Assembly (NCBI RefSeq): GCF_009937975.1
Contig: NZ_AP018441.1
Location: forward strand, 2,356,001-2,420,000
From: Undibacterium sp. YM2
Lineage (GTDB): Bacteria > Pseudomonadota > Gammaproteobacteria > Burkholderiales > Burkholderiaceae_D
Direction: 5' to 3'
Length of the DNA: 64,000 nt
Part shown: positions 1 to 9,568 of the stretch, in pieces
Layout of the letters: every line of letters begins with the position of its first letter
Numbering within the stretch: the stretch's first letter is position 1
Notes under the pieces: model-generated
Seen by the model: the letters and a program-made list of their open reading frames with translations, nothing else
Databases searched by the model: none
What the model was told of the DNA's origin: nothing
Translations under genes and position numbers: made by a program

Positions 1-264
1 GCCAATCTGGGGGGCGGCTATATTATCGGTTTTGCGGTAGCTTTTTTTTCTGCCTATCCGCAGCTGTCTCCTGAATGGCGGCTGTTTCTGATTACTGGTT
101 TTCTGGGTGGGCTGACAACCTTTTCTACTTTCTCGGCAGAAGCCATGAGCCTGCTGCACCGTGGCGACTACGGCTGGGCTTTACTGCATAGTGGCGTGCA
201 TTTGCTGGGGTCCATTATTTGCTGCTTTGCCGGTTTTGCGAGCTACAAGGCGTTCTTCCAGTAA
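1..264 (+). CDS. crcB: CrcB fluoride channel, C-terminal part (5' end outside window)
   Basis: The frame is open from base 1 and ends at TAA 262-264, giving the last 87 residues. The segment [15 protein letters not shown] (about residues 35-49 of the fragment) is the signature of the CrcB/Fluc family, small four-helix membrane proteins that work as dimers to export fluoride. A further hydrophobic helix follows ([13 protein letters not shown]). The start and the first half lie upstream of the window, so length and promoter cannot be judged. The next gene is on the opposite strand, so this gene ends its transcription unit here. Identification is from the sequence signature. Confidence 0.92.
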   Translation, partial: ANLGGGYIIGFAVAFFSAYPQLSPEWRLFLITGFLGGLTTFSTFSAEAMSLLHRGDYGWALLHSGVHLLGSIICCFAGFASYKAFFQ

Positions 265-278
265 ATTGCGGGGTGTTT

Positions 279-1307
279 TTAAAGCCAGGTCTCATGTACT
301 TGCAAATGGCTGGGCAGCATGTTGATGTATTGTACGATGCGGGGTTTCTTGCCCCGGTTAGGTCGGCTGCCATGGGGCAGGGCCTGGTGCCAGATCACCA
401 GGTCGCCTGCCTTGCCACCCACAGGTACAGAGCCCAGGGCATGTAAATCTTCTTCCCTGGGGCTGGCATTTGCTGGTAGTGCATCCAGCCATGCTGCAAG
501 CTTGTGCTGAAAACCTGGCACCAGGGTCAGTGCGCCTTGTTCTGGCGGTGTATCTGTCAGGTAGAGTACGCCCTGGGTTGCAAATGGCACGGGCTGGTAC
601 AAGCTCACATCCCAGTGCAGGTCTGGCCCCTGGAAGACGTGGCCTGGTTTTTCAGGGACATTAAAGCTGCAACGGTCAGTGCTTGCCCATAAATCTGCAG
701 TCCCCCACAATTGTGCAAATGCCTTGTGTATGCGTAAAGAGCGGCGATTTTTGTCAAATGCCGGTGACTGGAATAACTGCACCATGATGTTGGCATGTCC
801 TTTGTGGTACCACGATGCAACTTCATCTTCTTTTGCACCTAAAGCATCCCAGATTGTTTGTGCTGCCTCCGCGCAATCTGTTGCTGGTACAGCTTCGTTT
901 AGAATGACGAAACCATGTTCAGACCAGTGTTGCAAGTCTTCGGCACTGAGTACATCAGGCATATTGCTGACTTGCTCATGCAGGCTCAGGATATCCTGAG
1001 GGAGGGGCGCATCCTCATACAAGTTTTTCAGGCGGGCAATGGTGTTGCCGGATGGCTTACCTGCTGTAGCAAAGGCCCAGTCCTGGAATTCTGTAAAACC
1101 AGGGTGGTTTTGCAAAAGATATTGTGTTGTTTGTTCCAGTCCTAGCCCTAGTACATGCAGGAGCAGGCGATCCCTGTGGAATTCGGAGTTGTGTCCGCTG
1201 CTCTTGCCACTCAGCGCTGCCGTCATGCGTGACCAGTAGCCATGCAGGCCAGGTACATCCGTTTGTTCATGTCCGCTTGAATTCGCCTGAAGCTCTGATA
1301 GTGGCAT
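279..1307 (-). CDS. Phytanoyl-CoA dioxygenase (PhyH) family protein
   Basis: 342 residues. The C-terminal half has the layout of a non-haem Fe(II)/2-oxoglutarate dioxygenase of the PhyH family: an HWD iron-binding motif at residues 231-233, a distal histidine in LPHGSRPN (His312), and an arginine about 11 residues later (KPRIV, Arg323) placed to bind 2-oxoglutarate. The first 110 residues have no motif I recognise. Family members hydroxylate very different small molecules, so the substrate cannot be predicted. The gene converges on crcB with a 14-base gap and diverges from the proline iminopeptidase gene across 150 bases. Family assignment is firm, function is open. Confidence 0.85.
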   Translation of the reverse strand: MPLSELQANSSGHEQTDVPGLHGYWSRMTAALSGKSSGHNSEFHRDRLLLHVLGLGLEQTTQYLLQNHPGFTEFQDWAFATAGKPSGNTIARLKNLYEDAPLPQDILSLHEQVSNMPDVLSAEDLQHWSEHGFVILNEAVPATDCAEAAQTIWDALGAKEDEVASWYHKGHANIMVQLFQSPAFDKNRRSLRIHKAFAQLWGTADLWASTDRCSFNVPEKPGHVFQGPDLHWDVSLYQPVPFATQGVLYLTDTPPEQGALTLVPGFQHKLAAWLDALPANASPREEDLHALGSVPVGGKAGDLVIWHQALPHGSRPNRGKKPRIVQYINMLPSHLQVHETWL

Positions 1308-1457
1308 GGCTATAGCCTGAAATGTAAAAACAGCATCATAGAAAATAAAAGTCTATACCGCAATACTCGACCAGGTATTGCAATATTGCCTATTACTTCT
1401 CAAAACACATGGGTATAATCCTTGGTAATTATTTAAACCACATCAACTCTTATCATC

Positions 1458-2423
1458 ATGAGCGCTGACACTACCTCTTTGTATCCCCCTATAGAGCCAC
1501 GCCGCACTGGCATGCTGCCTGTTGATGACATACATACCCTGTATTGGGAAGAGAGCGGCAATCCCAACGGCCAGCCGGTAATTTTTCTGCATGGCGGGCC
1601 TGGTGCTGGTACGGCACCCAACCATCGCCGTTTCTTTGATCCTGAGCATTATCGTATCGTGCTGTTTGATCAGCGCGGCGCGGGCAAGTCCCTGCCACTG
1701 GGGGAATACCGCAATAACACCACGGCCTTGCTGGTGGATGACATAGAAAAAATCCGTGTCATGCTGGGTATAGAGCAATGGCTGGTTTTTGGTGGCTCCT
1801 GGGGCTCCACCCTGGCGCTGGCCTATGGTGAAGCACATCCTGAGCGTTGCCTGGGTTTTGTGTTGCGCGGTATATTCCTGTGCACCAGGGCTGAGGTTGA
1901 ATGGTTTGTGAATGGCATGAAATGGTTCTTTCCTGAAGTGTACCAGCGTTTTGCCGAGGGTGTGCCAGCAGAAGAACGACATGATTTGCTGCAAGCCTAT
2001 GCCAAACGCTTGTTCAGTGACGACCCCGCTGTTTACACTGAAGCTGCGCGCAACTGGAGCCGCTATGAAGGCTCTTGCATCTTCCTGTTGCCGCAGCCAG
2101 ATACCATCGCCGATTTTGAGTCAGATGCAATTGCCATAGGTTTGGGCAGGCTGGAGGCGCATTACATGATCAATGGCGCTTTCATGCGTGAAGACCAGTT
2201 AATACAGGACATAGATCGTATCCGTCATTTGCCCGCTGTTATCGTGCAAGGCCGCTATGACGTGGTTTGCCCGCCTGCGACCGCACACAGACTGCACCAG
2301 GCCTGGCCAGAAGCACGCATGCAGATTATTGCCGACGCCGGTCATTCTGGTGGTGAGCCCGGCATCGCTGCTGCATTGGTGGATGCCACCGATCAGTTCA
2401 AAAAATCTGGCAAATTCGATTAA
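1458..2423 (+). CDS. pip: Proline iminopeptidase
   Basis: 321 residues, the normal length for the bacterial prolyl aminopeptidase (peptidase family S33), a cytoplasmic enzyme that removes N-terminal proline from peptides. The alpha/beta-hydrolase features are all present: oxyanion-hole motif HGGPGAG at residues 45-51, FDQRGAGKS near 70-78, nucleophile elbow GGSWGS with Ser114, and the likely Asp268 (GRYDVVCPP) and His296 (AGHSGGEP). The start ATG gives the usual short N-terminus. It stands alone: the upstream gene is divergent and the downstream gene convergent. No regulator is linked. Confidence 0.95.
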   Translation: MSADTTSLYPPIEPRRTGMLPVDDIHTLYWEESGNPNGQPVIFLHGGPGAGTAPNHRRFFDPEHYRIVLFDQRGAGKSLPLGEYRNNTTALLVDDIEKIRVMLGIEQWLVFGGSWGSTLALAYGEAHPERCLGFVLRGIFLCTRAEVEWFVNGMKWFFPEVYQRFAEGVPAEERHDLLQAYAKRLFSDDPAVYTEAARNWSRYEGSCIFLLPQPDTIADFESDAIAIGLGRLEAHYMINGAFMREDQLIQDIDRIRHLPAVIVQGRYDVVCPPATAHRLHQAWPEARMQIIADAGHSGGEPGIAAALVDATDQFKKSGKFD

Positions 2424-2449
2424 GCCTTAATCGTCCTTAGCTTGCTGTT

Positions 2450-2992
2450 TTAGTTCAGCATGTTCGCCGGAGGCATTTCCGGCGCACTGCCCAGCATTTC
2501 CAGGGTGAATCCCCAGTCTGCTTTTTCCACGGCGTCCTGGAATAATTTGCAAAAGCCATGCAGCAAACGCTTGCCCATGGCAATTTCAAAATTCTTGCCG
2601 CCGGCAACCGTAAATTCCATCCTGAATGGCAATTTGGCATGGACATGAAATTGTATGTTTTCTGGCAGCATGGCTTCCTTACCCAGAGGCCAGCCTTGAA
2701 CATCTCCCTCTAGGGGCGTATCAAAATGGCCACTATCCTTCATCTCGGCCACTGAGGCTTCATGTTCCATTTGTACCAGTTCCGAGCTCGCATGGGCGGC
2801 GCTGGGTTTGCTCATCTTGACCTGCTTGCCCATGGCCTCCAGCAAGCCGGGCCAGAACTTCATGGTCGTCCGGCGGGTGAACAAAAGGTCTATCTCTTGC
2901 CTCATTGTCTTATCTTTTTCTGCAAACGATAATTTCAGCAATAATCTGTCCTGTTCAGGAAGATAAGTAATTTGTATCTGATGTAAATCCAT
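2450..2992 (-). CDS. Conserved-looking hypothetical protein, divergent from clpB
   Basis: About 180 residues beginning MDLHQIQITYL; a TTG codon 21 bases further upstream would add seven residues but has no convincing ribosome-binding site. The protein is soluble, with no signal peptide or membrane segment. It has an N-terminal beta-rich stretch (ITYLPEQDRLLLKLSF), a basic helix (LFTRRTTMKFWPGLLEAMGK) and a C-terminal block that looks structured (FTVAGGKNFEIAMGKRLLHG). I do not recognise a family. It is divergent from clpB and converges on pip. Codon use resembles the neighbours, so I regard it as a real gene of unknown function. Confidence 0.7.
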   Translation of the reverse strand: MDLHQIQITYLPEQDRLLLKLSFAEKDKTMRQEIDLLFTRRTTMKFWPGLLEAMGKQVKMSKPSAAHASSELVQMEHEASVAEMKDSGHFDTPLEGDVQGWPLGKEAMLPENIQFHVHAKLPFRMEFTVAGGKNFEIAMGKRLLHGFCKLFQDAVEKADWGFTLEMLGSAPEMPPANMLN

Positions 2993-3050
2993 GTGATCTT
3001 TGATGTAAAACAAGCTTTGGGGGATGTGTCGCGAGTTTAAACCAACTATT

Positions 3051-3077
3051 CTTGAAATTGGCTTAGCTGCCCCAAAT
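3051..3077 (+). promoter_or_regulatory. Sigma-32 heat-shock promoter of clpB
   Basis: CTTGAAA at 3051-3057 and CCCCAAAT at 3070-3077, separated by 12 bases, closely match the RpoH consensus (CTTGAAA, 11-15 bases, CCCCATNT). The site lies 33 bases before the clpB ATG, followed by a good ribosome-binding site (AGGAGAG, from 3099). ClpB is a classic RpoH target, so position and gene agree. Confidence 0.85.
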
Positions 3078-3109
3078 TGTAAAGCTAACTAATTCTTCAG
3101 GAGAGAGTC

Positions 3110-5712
3110 ATGCGGCTCGACAAATTAACTACCAAGCTACAAGAAGCGCTCTCTGACGCGCAAAGTCAGGCAGTCGGCAATGATAACCAATACATAGAAC
3201 CTGTGCACGTCTTGTTGGCATTGATCAACCAGGATGATGGCAGCAGCCGTTCATTATTGCAAAGGGCAGGTGTCAATGTTGCCGCCTTGGGCAATGCCTT
3301 GAAAGCTGCTTTGGAGCGTTTGCCCAAGGTCAGCGGTACGGATGGGCAAGTACAGGCTGGCCGCGAACTCGTTGGCTTGTTGAACCTGGCAGACAAGGAA
3401 TCGCAAAAACGCGGTGACCAGTTTCTCGCCAGTGAAATGATCCTGCTGGCACTGACAGAGGACAAGTCCGAGGCTGGCAAGCTGGCACGCGAGAATGGGC
3501 TGACACGTAAATCATTGGAAGCAGCCATCGCTGCTGTACGGGGTGGTGGCAATGTGGATAGTCAGGACGCTGAAGGTCAGCGCGAGGCCCTAAAAAAATA
3601 CACCCTGGACCTGACCGAGCGCGCCCGTATGGGCAAGCTCGACCCTGTGATTGGCCGTGATGATGAAATCCGCCGCGCCATCCAGGTTTTGCAGCGCCGC
3701 AGCAAAAACAATCCTGTGCTCATCGGTGAGCCTGGCGTTGGTAAAACCGCCATCGTCGAAGGGCTGGCTCAGCGTATCGTCAATGGCGAGGTGCCGGACA
3801 GCCTGAAGTCCAAGCGCGTCCTCTCGCTGGACATGGCTGCCTTGCTGGCCGGTGCCAAATTCCGTGGTGAATTTGAAGAGCGACTCAAAGCCGTGCTCAA
3901 GGAAATCGCCATGGATGAAGGCCAGACCATCGTCTTTATCGATGAATTGCACACCATGGTCGGCGCAGGCAAGGCAGAAGGCGCAATGGATGCGGGCAAT
4001 ATGCTCAAACCTGCACTGGCACGCGGTGAATTGCACTGTGTAGGCGCAACCACGCTGGATGAATACCGCAAATACATAGAAAAGATGCTGCACTGGAGCG
4101 CCGTTTCCAGAAAATTATCGTTGATGAACCTAGTGTGGAGGCAACCATAGCTATCCTGCGTGGTCTGCAAGAGAAATACGAAGTCCATCATGGTGTCGAT
4201 ATTACTGATCCGGCGATAGTCGCTGCGGCTGAATTGTCACATCGCTACATTACTGACCGTTTCTTGCCAGACAAAGCAATTGATCTGATTGATGAGGCCG
4301 CAGCCAAGATCAAGATAGAGATAGATTCCAAGCCTGAGGTCATGGACAAGCTGGATCGTCGCCTGATACAGCTGAAGATAGAGAAAGAAGCCGTCAAGCG
4401 CGAAAAGGATGAGGGTTCCAAAAAACGCCTGATCTTGATAGAAGAAGAAATAGGCAAACTGTCGCTCGAATATGCTGACCTCGAAGAAGTCTGGAAGGCA
4501 GAAAAAGCGCTGGTGCAGGGCAGTACCCATATCAAGGAAGAGATAGAAAAAATCCGCCTGCAAATGGATGAGGCAAAACGCAAGGGCGACTGGCAAACCA
4601 TGTCTGAATTACAGTATGGCCGTTTGCCAGAGCTGGAGGCACAACTGAAACAGGCCGATACCCAGGCAGACAAAAACCAGCAAGATGCCAGCAAGATGAA
4701 ACTCTTGCGTACCCAGGTAGGTGCAGAAGAAATTGCGGAGATTGTATCCCGTGCTACCGGCATACCAGTGTCACGCATGATGCAGGGCGAGCGCGAGAAA
4801 TTACTGCACATGGAAGACGCCTTGCATGAGCGTGTTGTCGGTCAGCATGAAGCCATTGCTGCCGTGTCGGATGCGATACGCCGTTCACGTTCTGGCCTCG
4901 GTGACCCTGGCCGTCCTTATGGTTCTTTCCTGTTCCTTGGGCCTACCGGTGTGGGTAAAACCGAGCTGTGCAAGGCGCTGGCGAATTTCATGTTTGATAC
5001 GGAAGAATCATTGATCCGTATCGACATGAGTGAGTTCATGGAAAAACATTCGGTGGCCCGCCTGATAGGTGCGCCACCGGGCTATGTAGGCTATGAAGAG
5101 GGCGGCTATCTGACCGAGGCAGTCAGACGTAAACCATATAGCGTGATTTTGCTCGACGAGGTCGAAAAAGCGCATCACGATGTCTTTAATGTCTTACTGC
5201 AAGTACTTGATGATGGCCGTATGACAGATGGACAAGGCAGAACGGTGGATTTTAAAAATACCGTGATCGTCATGACCTCCAACCTCGGTTCACATCAGAT
5301 ACAGGCGATGGAAGGTAGTGATCCTGAAGTCATCAAGATGGCTGTCATGGGTGAGGTTAAAACTCACTTCCGCCCTGAATTCATCAACCGTATTGATGAA
5401 ATCGTGGTCTTCCATGCGCTGGATGCGAAAAACATAGGAGCGATTGCCAAGATACAGCTCAAGACCCTGGAGCAGCGTTTGCGCCAGATGGACATGGGTT
5501 TGCAGGTCAGCGAAGATGCATTGCAAAAAATTGCCGAAGCCGGTTTCGATCCTGTGTATGGCGCAAGGCCTTTGAAGCGAGCGATACAGCAAGAGATAGA
5601 AAATGTTTTGTCCAAGTTGATATTGCAAGGCAAATTCGGGCCCAAGGACATGATCATGATTGATGCCAAAGACCATGAGCTGGTATTCAACAAGGGACCA
5701 CAACTGGATTGA
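3110..5712 (+). CDS. clpB: ATP-dependent disaggregase ClpB (as read, broken by a one-base frameshift)
   Basis: AAA+ Hsp100 chaperone that, with DnaK, rescues aggregated proteins in the cytoplasm. The first frame (3110-4150) has the Clp N-domain and the first AAA+ module (Walker A GEPGVGKT about residue 206, Walker B IVFIDELH). The second frame (from about 4084 to 5712) continues with the coiled-coil middle domain and the second AAA+ module (Walker A GPTGVGKT about residue 610, [15 protein letters not shown]). The frames join at the A-run 4080-4083: adding one A restores the family sequence [13 protein letters not shown] and gives 867 residues, the normal ClpB length. Nothing else is missing, so a base-calling error is more likely than a pseudogene. 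Expression is heat-shock type, and a terminator follows at 5769-5797. Confidence 0.95.
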
Positions 5713-5768
5713 GCATGAATTGAACTCAGGACCAGGTAAATGGTCTTATAGAGCAGGATAGCAAGTTC

Positions 5769-5797
5769 GGGCAGCACGAGAGTGCTGCCCTTTTTTT
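5769..5797 (+). terminator. Rho-independent terminator after clpB
   Basis: Perfect 9-bp stem GGGCAGCAC (5769-5777) / GTGCTGCCC (5782-5790), a GAGA tetraloop and a run of seven T. It ends clpB transcription and overlaps the last codon of the convergent AraC gene. Confidence 0.93.
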
Positions 5798-6587
5798 ATC
5801 TTTGCTTGAAAAAGGCCGATGGCGATTCACCAAATGTTTTTTTGAACATTGCAGAAAAAGCCGATTGGCTGGCGTAACCCAATTCTGATGCCACTTGTGA
5901 CAGAGGCATGCCGCTGGTGATCAGGGGCGATGCTTTGGATAAGCGCATTTGCTGACGCCAGGCAGTGAAGGACATATCCAGTTCCTGTTCAAACAGGCGT
6001 GACAAGGTGCGTGAGGATGCGCCTACCTGCAATGCATAGTCTTCCATCGTCAGGACTGAGGCGGGATCTGCCAGTAAAATTTCACACAGATTTTTGAGCC
6101 GTTTATCCCTGGGCATGGGCAAGCGTATGGGCAGTGCCTTTGCTGCCTGCAATTCATCCATGATGACAGCCGCGATATGAAATTCACGTGAGCTTGCGAC
6201 TTCTATCACTTCCATACAGGCGATCAATTCCCTGAGCAGGGGCGAAACTTCCAGTACCAGGCAGTCGGTGCCGCGAAAAGGTGCAAAATCGGCATGAATA
6301 TTCAGCAACCGCAATTGTGAAGGTTCTATGATGCGCACTTCATGGGCCACATTCGGCGGTATCCAGATTGCCCTTAAAGGTGGCACGAACCAGGTGTTAT
6401 TGTTTGCCAATATCTGCATCATGCCTTGGGGCGTGTAGGTAAACTGCCCCCAGGTATGACTATGCATGCTGATGACTTCTTCCGTAGGCAAATTCCTGGC
6501 GGCCAGGCGCACCGGGCGCTCAGGTGTCGGATGCTTGTCTGGTGCCTGGGGACGGGTATCGGTCAGGATTTCAATTGCCATGGTCAA
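5796..6587 (-). CDS. AraC family transcriptional regulator
   Basis: 263 residues. The N-terminal half is a cupin-like effector domain (MHSHTWGQFTYTPQGMMQI near residues 41-59, containing the metal-type His residues of such folds). The C-terminal 100 residues form the double helix-turn-helix of AraC regulators, ending in the family signature region SQVASELGYASQSAFSAMFK. It is transcribed divergently from the MFS transporter gene at 6719, with 131 bases between them. By analogy with many AraC/MFS pairs it probably controls that transporter. The effector is unknown. Confidence 0.9.
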   Translation of the reverse strand: MTMAIEILTDTRPQAPDKHPTPERPVRLAARNLPTEEVISMHSHTWGQFTYTPQGMMQILANNNTWFVPPLRAIWIPPNVAHEVRIIEPSQLRLLNIHADFAPFRGTDCLVLEVSPLLRELIACMEVIEVASSREFHIAAVIMDELQAAKALPIRLPMPRDKRLKNLCEILLADPASVLTMEDYALQVGASSRTLSRLFEQELDMSFTAWRQQMRLSKASPLITSGMPLSQVASELGYASQSAFSAMFKKTFGESPSAFFKQR

Positions 6588-6718
6588 TCCCAGTTTGGCG
6601 GAAATGCGATAAAGTTTGTCTCTCTATCTTAAATCAGACTGGGCGAATTTGCATACACTGTTTGCTGAGTATTTGCTTTGCCATGCAAAGCGTGATTGGA
6701 AACAGTAAAGGATTACAA

Positions 6719-7947
6719 ATGACAGCAGCAGCAATACCGCAAGCTCCGGAAAATCTTAAAAAAGATGTCATGGTTATCAGTCTGGTTGGCCTGGCGCATG
6801 GCATTTCCCACTTCTTCCACATGATACTGGCCCCTTTATTCCCCTGGATTAAAGATGCCTTCAGCCTGTCATTTGCTGAACTGGGTTTGCTGATGACGGT
6901 ATTTTTTGTGATTTCTGGCATAGGTCAGGCCTTGTCCGGTTTTATTGTTGATAAAGTCGGTGCCAGGGCAGTCTTGTTTTTTGGTGTCACTTCTCTGGGC
7001 ATTGCTGCCCTGGTATTGTCGACGTCGCAAAATTACAGCATGCTGCTCATGGGTTCCATGCTGGCTGGGGTGGGGAATAGCGTATTTCATCCTTCAGACT
7101 ACACCTTGCTCAACAAGAAGGTATCGAGCCAGCGGCTTGGTTATGCATTCTCTGTCCATGGCATCACGGGTAATCTCGGTTGGGCAGCGGCACCCGTGTT
7201 TTTGGTGACCATCGCCGGACTGACAAGCTGGCGTACTGCCTTGTTTTGCGCAGCATTCCTGCCTTTTACCGTACTGGCTATCCTGGTCTTTTATCGTGAG
7301 CTGTTGCATACCGAAATAGTTCAGCATAAAAGCGCAGCGCATGCTGCAAAGGCCGCCGAGGGATCTATGGATTTCATGCGCATTCCTGCAGTGTGGATGT
7401 GCTTTGGTTTTTTCTTCATGATCGCCATGGCACTGGGCGGTATACAAAGTTTTTCATCGGTCAGCTTGCGTCAGATGTATGACATGTCGCTAGGATCAGC
7501 CACCACTGCCTATACCTTTTACATGCTGGCTTCTGCGGGGGCATGCTGTGGGGTGGTTTTCTGGCAGCCAGAACCAGTCATCATGACAGGACAATTACGC
7601 TGGCCTTCAGCTTCGCTGGTATTTTCTCGCTAATACTCGCCAGCGGGGGTGTGAATGCCAGTATCGCCATTTTGCTCATGGGGGCGATAGGCTTTGGTTC
7701 CGGCGTAGCCGGGCCTTCGCGCGATCTGATGATACGTGCTGCAGCACCCAAAAATGCAACTGGCCGTGTGTATGGCATAGTCTATTCAGGCCTGGATTCT
7801 GGCCTGGCGGTCGCACCGCTGATTTTTGGCGCCATCATGGATGCGCATCATCCATCCTGGGTGTTTATCTGCGTTGGTTTCTTCCAGGTGTTGGCAATAT
7901 TGACGGCCGTCAATGTCGGCAGCAGGACCAGGGCATTGGCGGTTTGA
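6719..7947 (+). CDS. MFS transporter (as read, broken by a one-base frameshift)
   Basis: Twelve-helix major facilitator. The start ATG at 6719 has a good ribosome-binding site (AAAGGAT at 6707-6713). The helix 4 region reads GNSVFHPSDYTLLN, like the fosmidomycin-resistance-type MFS subgroup (SVFHP). The first frame stops at 7633 after out-of-frame residues; the correct continuation lies in another frame up to 7947. Adding one G to the G-run 7537-7541 joins them as MLASAGGMLWGGFLAA and gives a normal 409-residue protein. The divergent AraC gene is the likely regulator. Substrate unknown; drug or metabolite efflux is a guess from the subgroup. The break is probably a sequencing error, but a true inactivating mutation is possible because this gene is not essential. 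Confidence 0.88.
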
Positions 7948-7991
7948 AGTTTGCTGGTTAGAATGGGGTTCCACACTAACGAGGACAAATC

Positions 7992-8486
7992 ATGAGCTTT
8001 GCTACCTGTGATATTTGTGATGCTAACGAAGACAAGATTGCTACGCATGAGCTGGCTGTTATCCCACCTATTTTCATGCGCTATGGCACAGCAGTTAAAT
8101 TCAGTGGTCAGGCAGTGACGCTGAAGGTGTTTGAAGATAATTTACTGGTCAGGGAAACGCTGGAAACTCCAGGCAATGGGCATGTCCTGGTGATAGATGG
8201 CGGCGGCAGCTTCCGCTGCGCCCTTGTTGGCGGCAATCTGGCGGCACTCGCAGAAAAAAATGGCTGGGTTGGCATAGTCGTGCACGGTTGTATTCGGGAT
8301 GTTGATGAAATCAACGCCTGCAATATAGGCGTGCGTGCCATGGCTGCCATGCCTTTGCGCGCTACCAAACACGGCGGCGGCATGCGCGATGCACGCATCA
8401 ATATCGCGGGTGTGGCAATCAAGCCGGGCGACTGGATTTATGCCGATGTGGATGGTGTGTTGGTAGCCAGGCACGCGCTGGTGTAG
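7992..8486 (+). CDS. rraA: RraA family protein (RNase E inhibitor-like / HMG aldolase-like)
   Basis: 164 residues, the usual RraA length. The ring-forming family motif is intact: GGNLAALAEKNGWVG followed by GCIRDVDEI, i.e. the G-x20-R-D-x2-E/D pattern that in family members acting as 4-hydroxy-4-methyl-2-oxoglutarate / oxaloacetate lyases binds substrate and metal. E. coli RraA, which inhibits RNase E, belongs to the same family, so either role is possible. A ribosome-binding site (GAGGA, from 7980) precedes the ATG, and a strong terminator follows at 8510. It stands alone, with no catabolic neighbours, which slightly favours the regulator reading. Confidence 0.88.
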   Translation: MSFATCDICDANEDKIATHELAVIPPIFMRYGTAVKFSGQAVTLKVFEDNLLVRETLETPGNGHVLVIDGGGSFRCALVGGNLAALAEKNGWVGIVVHGCIRDVDEINACNIGVRAMAAMPLRATKHGGGMRDARINIAGVAIKPGDWIYADVDGVLVARHALV

Positions 8487-8509
8487 TGTGATCCGGTCTG
8501 GATGATATT

Positions 8510-8550
8510 AACGCATACGGCCTGCAGGCCCGTATGCGTTTTTGCTTTTT
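8510..8550 (+). terminator. Rho-independent terminator after rraA
   Basis: Ten-bp stem AACGCATACG (8510-8519) / CGTATGCGTT (8531-8540), with an inner GC-rich palindrome GGCCTGCAGGCC (8519-8530), followed by the T-rich tail TTTGCTTTTT. It also argues that the next gene starts downstream, at 8613, not within this hairpin. Confidence 0.88.
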
Positions 8551-8612
8551 TAGATGCATGCATGGCAGGCTATGGTATAAAGTCTGACTCCCGTCATTTA
8601 TCCTGTTCCCTT

Positions 8613-9557
8613 ATGTTTCTACGCGTTTTGGTGTTTGCCCTTGCCTCTGCTTCCATGATTACTGGGCCTGTTCAAGCTCAGGATAAGCAGCTCACTGCCC
8701 CTGCCAGGCTGCGTACTGAGCCATTTCAGAGCAAGAAAATCTTCCAGATGACACCGCAGGAGGTCGATCAGTACCTGGCATTTTTGCACGCCAACGTACC
8801 TGATCTGCGCCAGCGTATCGCCTTGATTGCCAGAAAAAATATAGGCCAGCCCTACAAGCTGAACCTGCTGGGAGAATTCCCTTTTGAACTGCATGACAAC
8901 CTGCCCATGTATAGTCTGACGCATAGCGATTGCTTGGTGTTTGCTGAACATACCTATGCGATGGCCTTAAGCAGTTCCTGGGAAGAATTCTTCTGGACCC
9001 TGCAACGCATACGTTATAAAGACGGTTTGATAGGTGTGGTGACACGCAACCATTACACGGAAGTCGATTGGAATACCAATAATGCCTGGTTGCTTAAAGA
9101 TGTCAGTGCCGGTTTTGGCTCAGACAAAGTGGCGAGCTATGACATCGTCGTTGACAGGGCAAAATTCCTGCGCGAGCAGCACCATAAAGAAACCACTATC
9201 CCCGTGCAAACCAGCCATGAAGCCTATGTCAAAGCCGACAAGGTAAGCGCTATACTGGATCAGTTGCGCGATGGTGATTTTGTGAACGTGGTATCAGACA
9301 AGGATGGATATCAATCGATTACCCATGTCGGCCTGGTCGTGGTTGACGCCAATGGCAAGCGCAACTTTCTGAACTCTGGTGAACCACAGGTCAAGGAAGA
9401 GAGCTTTGATACTTTCATTAGCCGTACCAATGAAAGAACCAGGACCAGCAAGCAAGCCAAGCCACGTCGCTTGCTAGGTTTTAAATTCTTGCGTTTGCGC
9501 GACGATATCGTCATCCCCGGTGCCGTCACTTTACCCAGACCCAAACAGGCGCAGTAA
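8613..9557 (+). CDS. DUF1460 (NlpC/P60-like amidase) exported protein
   Basis: 314 residues from ATG 8613, chosen because it begins with a clear signal peptide (MFLRVLVFALASASMITGPVQA, cleavage before Q/D); the open frame further upstream crosses a terminator. The mature protein matches the DUF1460 family, a papain-like fold related to N-acetylmuramoyl-L-alanine amidases: the likely catalytic Cys lies in SDCLVFAEHTYAMAL and the likely catalytic His in SITHVGLVV. It probably acts on peptidoglycan or a related amide in the periplasm. The biological role is not known to me. It converges on the XRE gene with an 11-base gap. Confidence 0.85.
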   Translation: MFLRVLVFALASASMITGPVQAQDKQLTAPARLRTEPFQSKKIFQMTPQEVDQYLAFLHANVPDLRQRIALIARKNIGQPYKLNLLGEFPFELHDNLPMYSLTHSDCLVFAEHTYAMALSSSWEEFFWTLQRIRYKDGLIGVVTRNHYTEVDWNTNNAWLLKDVSAGFGSDKVASYDIVVDRAKFLREQHHKETTIPVQTSHEAYVKADKVSAILDQLRDGDFVNVVSDKDGYQSITHVGLVVVDANGKRNFLNSGEPQVKEESFDTFISRTNERTRTSKQAKPRRLLGFKFLRLRDDIVIPGAVTLPRPKQAQ

Positions 9558-9568
9558 ATTAAGTTACA

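Noticed and set aside
8502..8612. Upstream extension of the DUF1460 protein to 8502
   Set aside because: It would be translated through the rraA terminator and would bury the signal peptide inside the protein.
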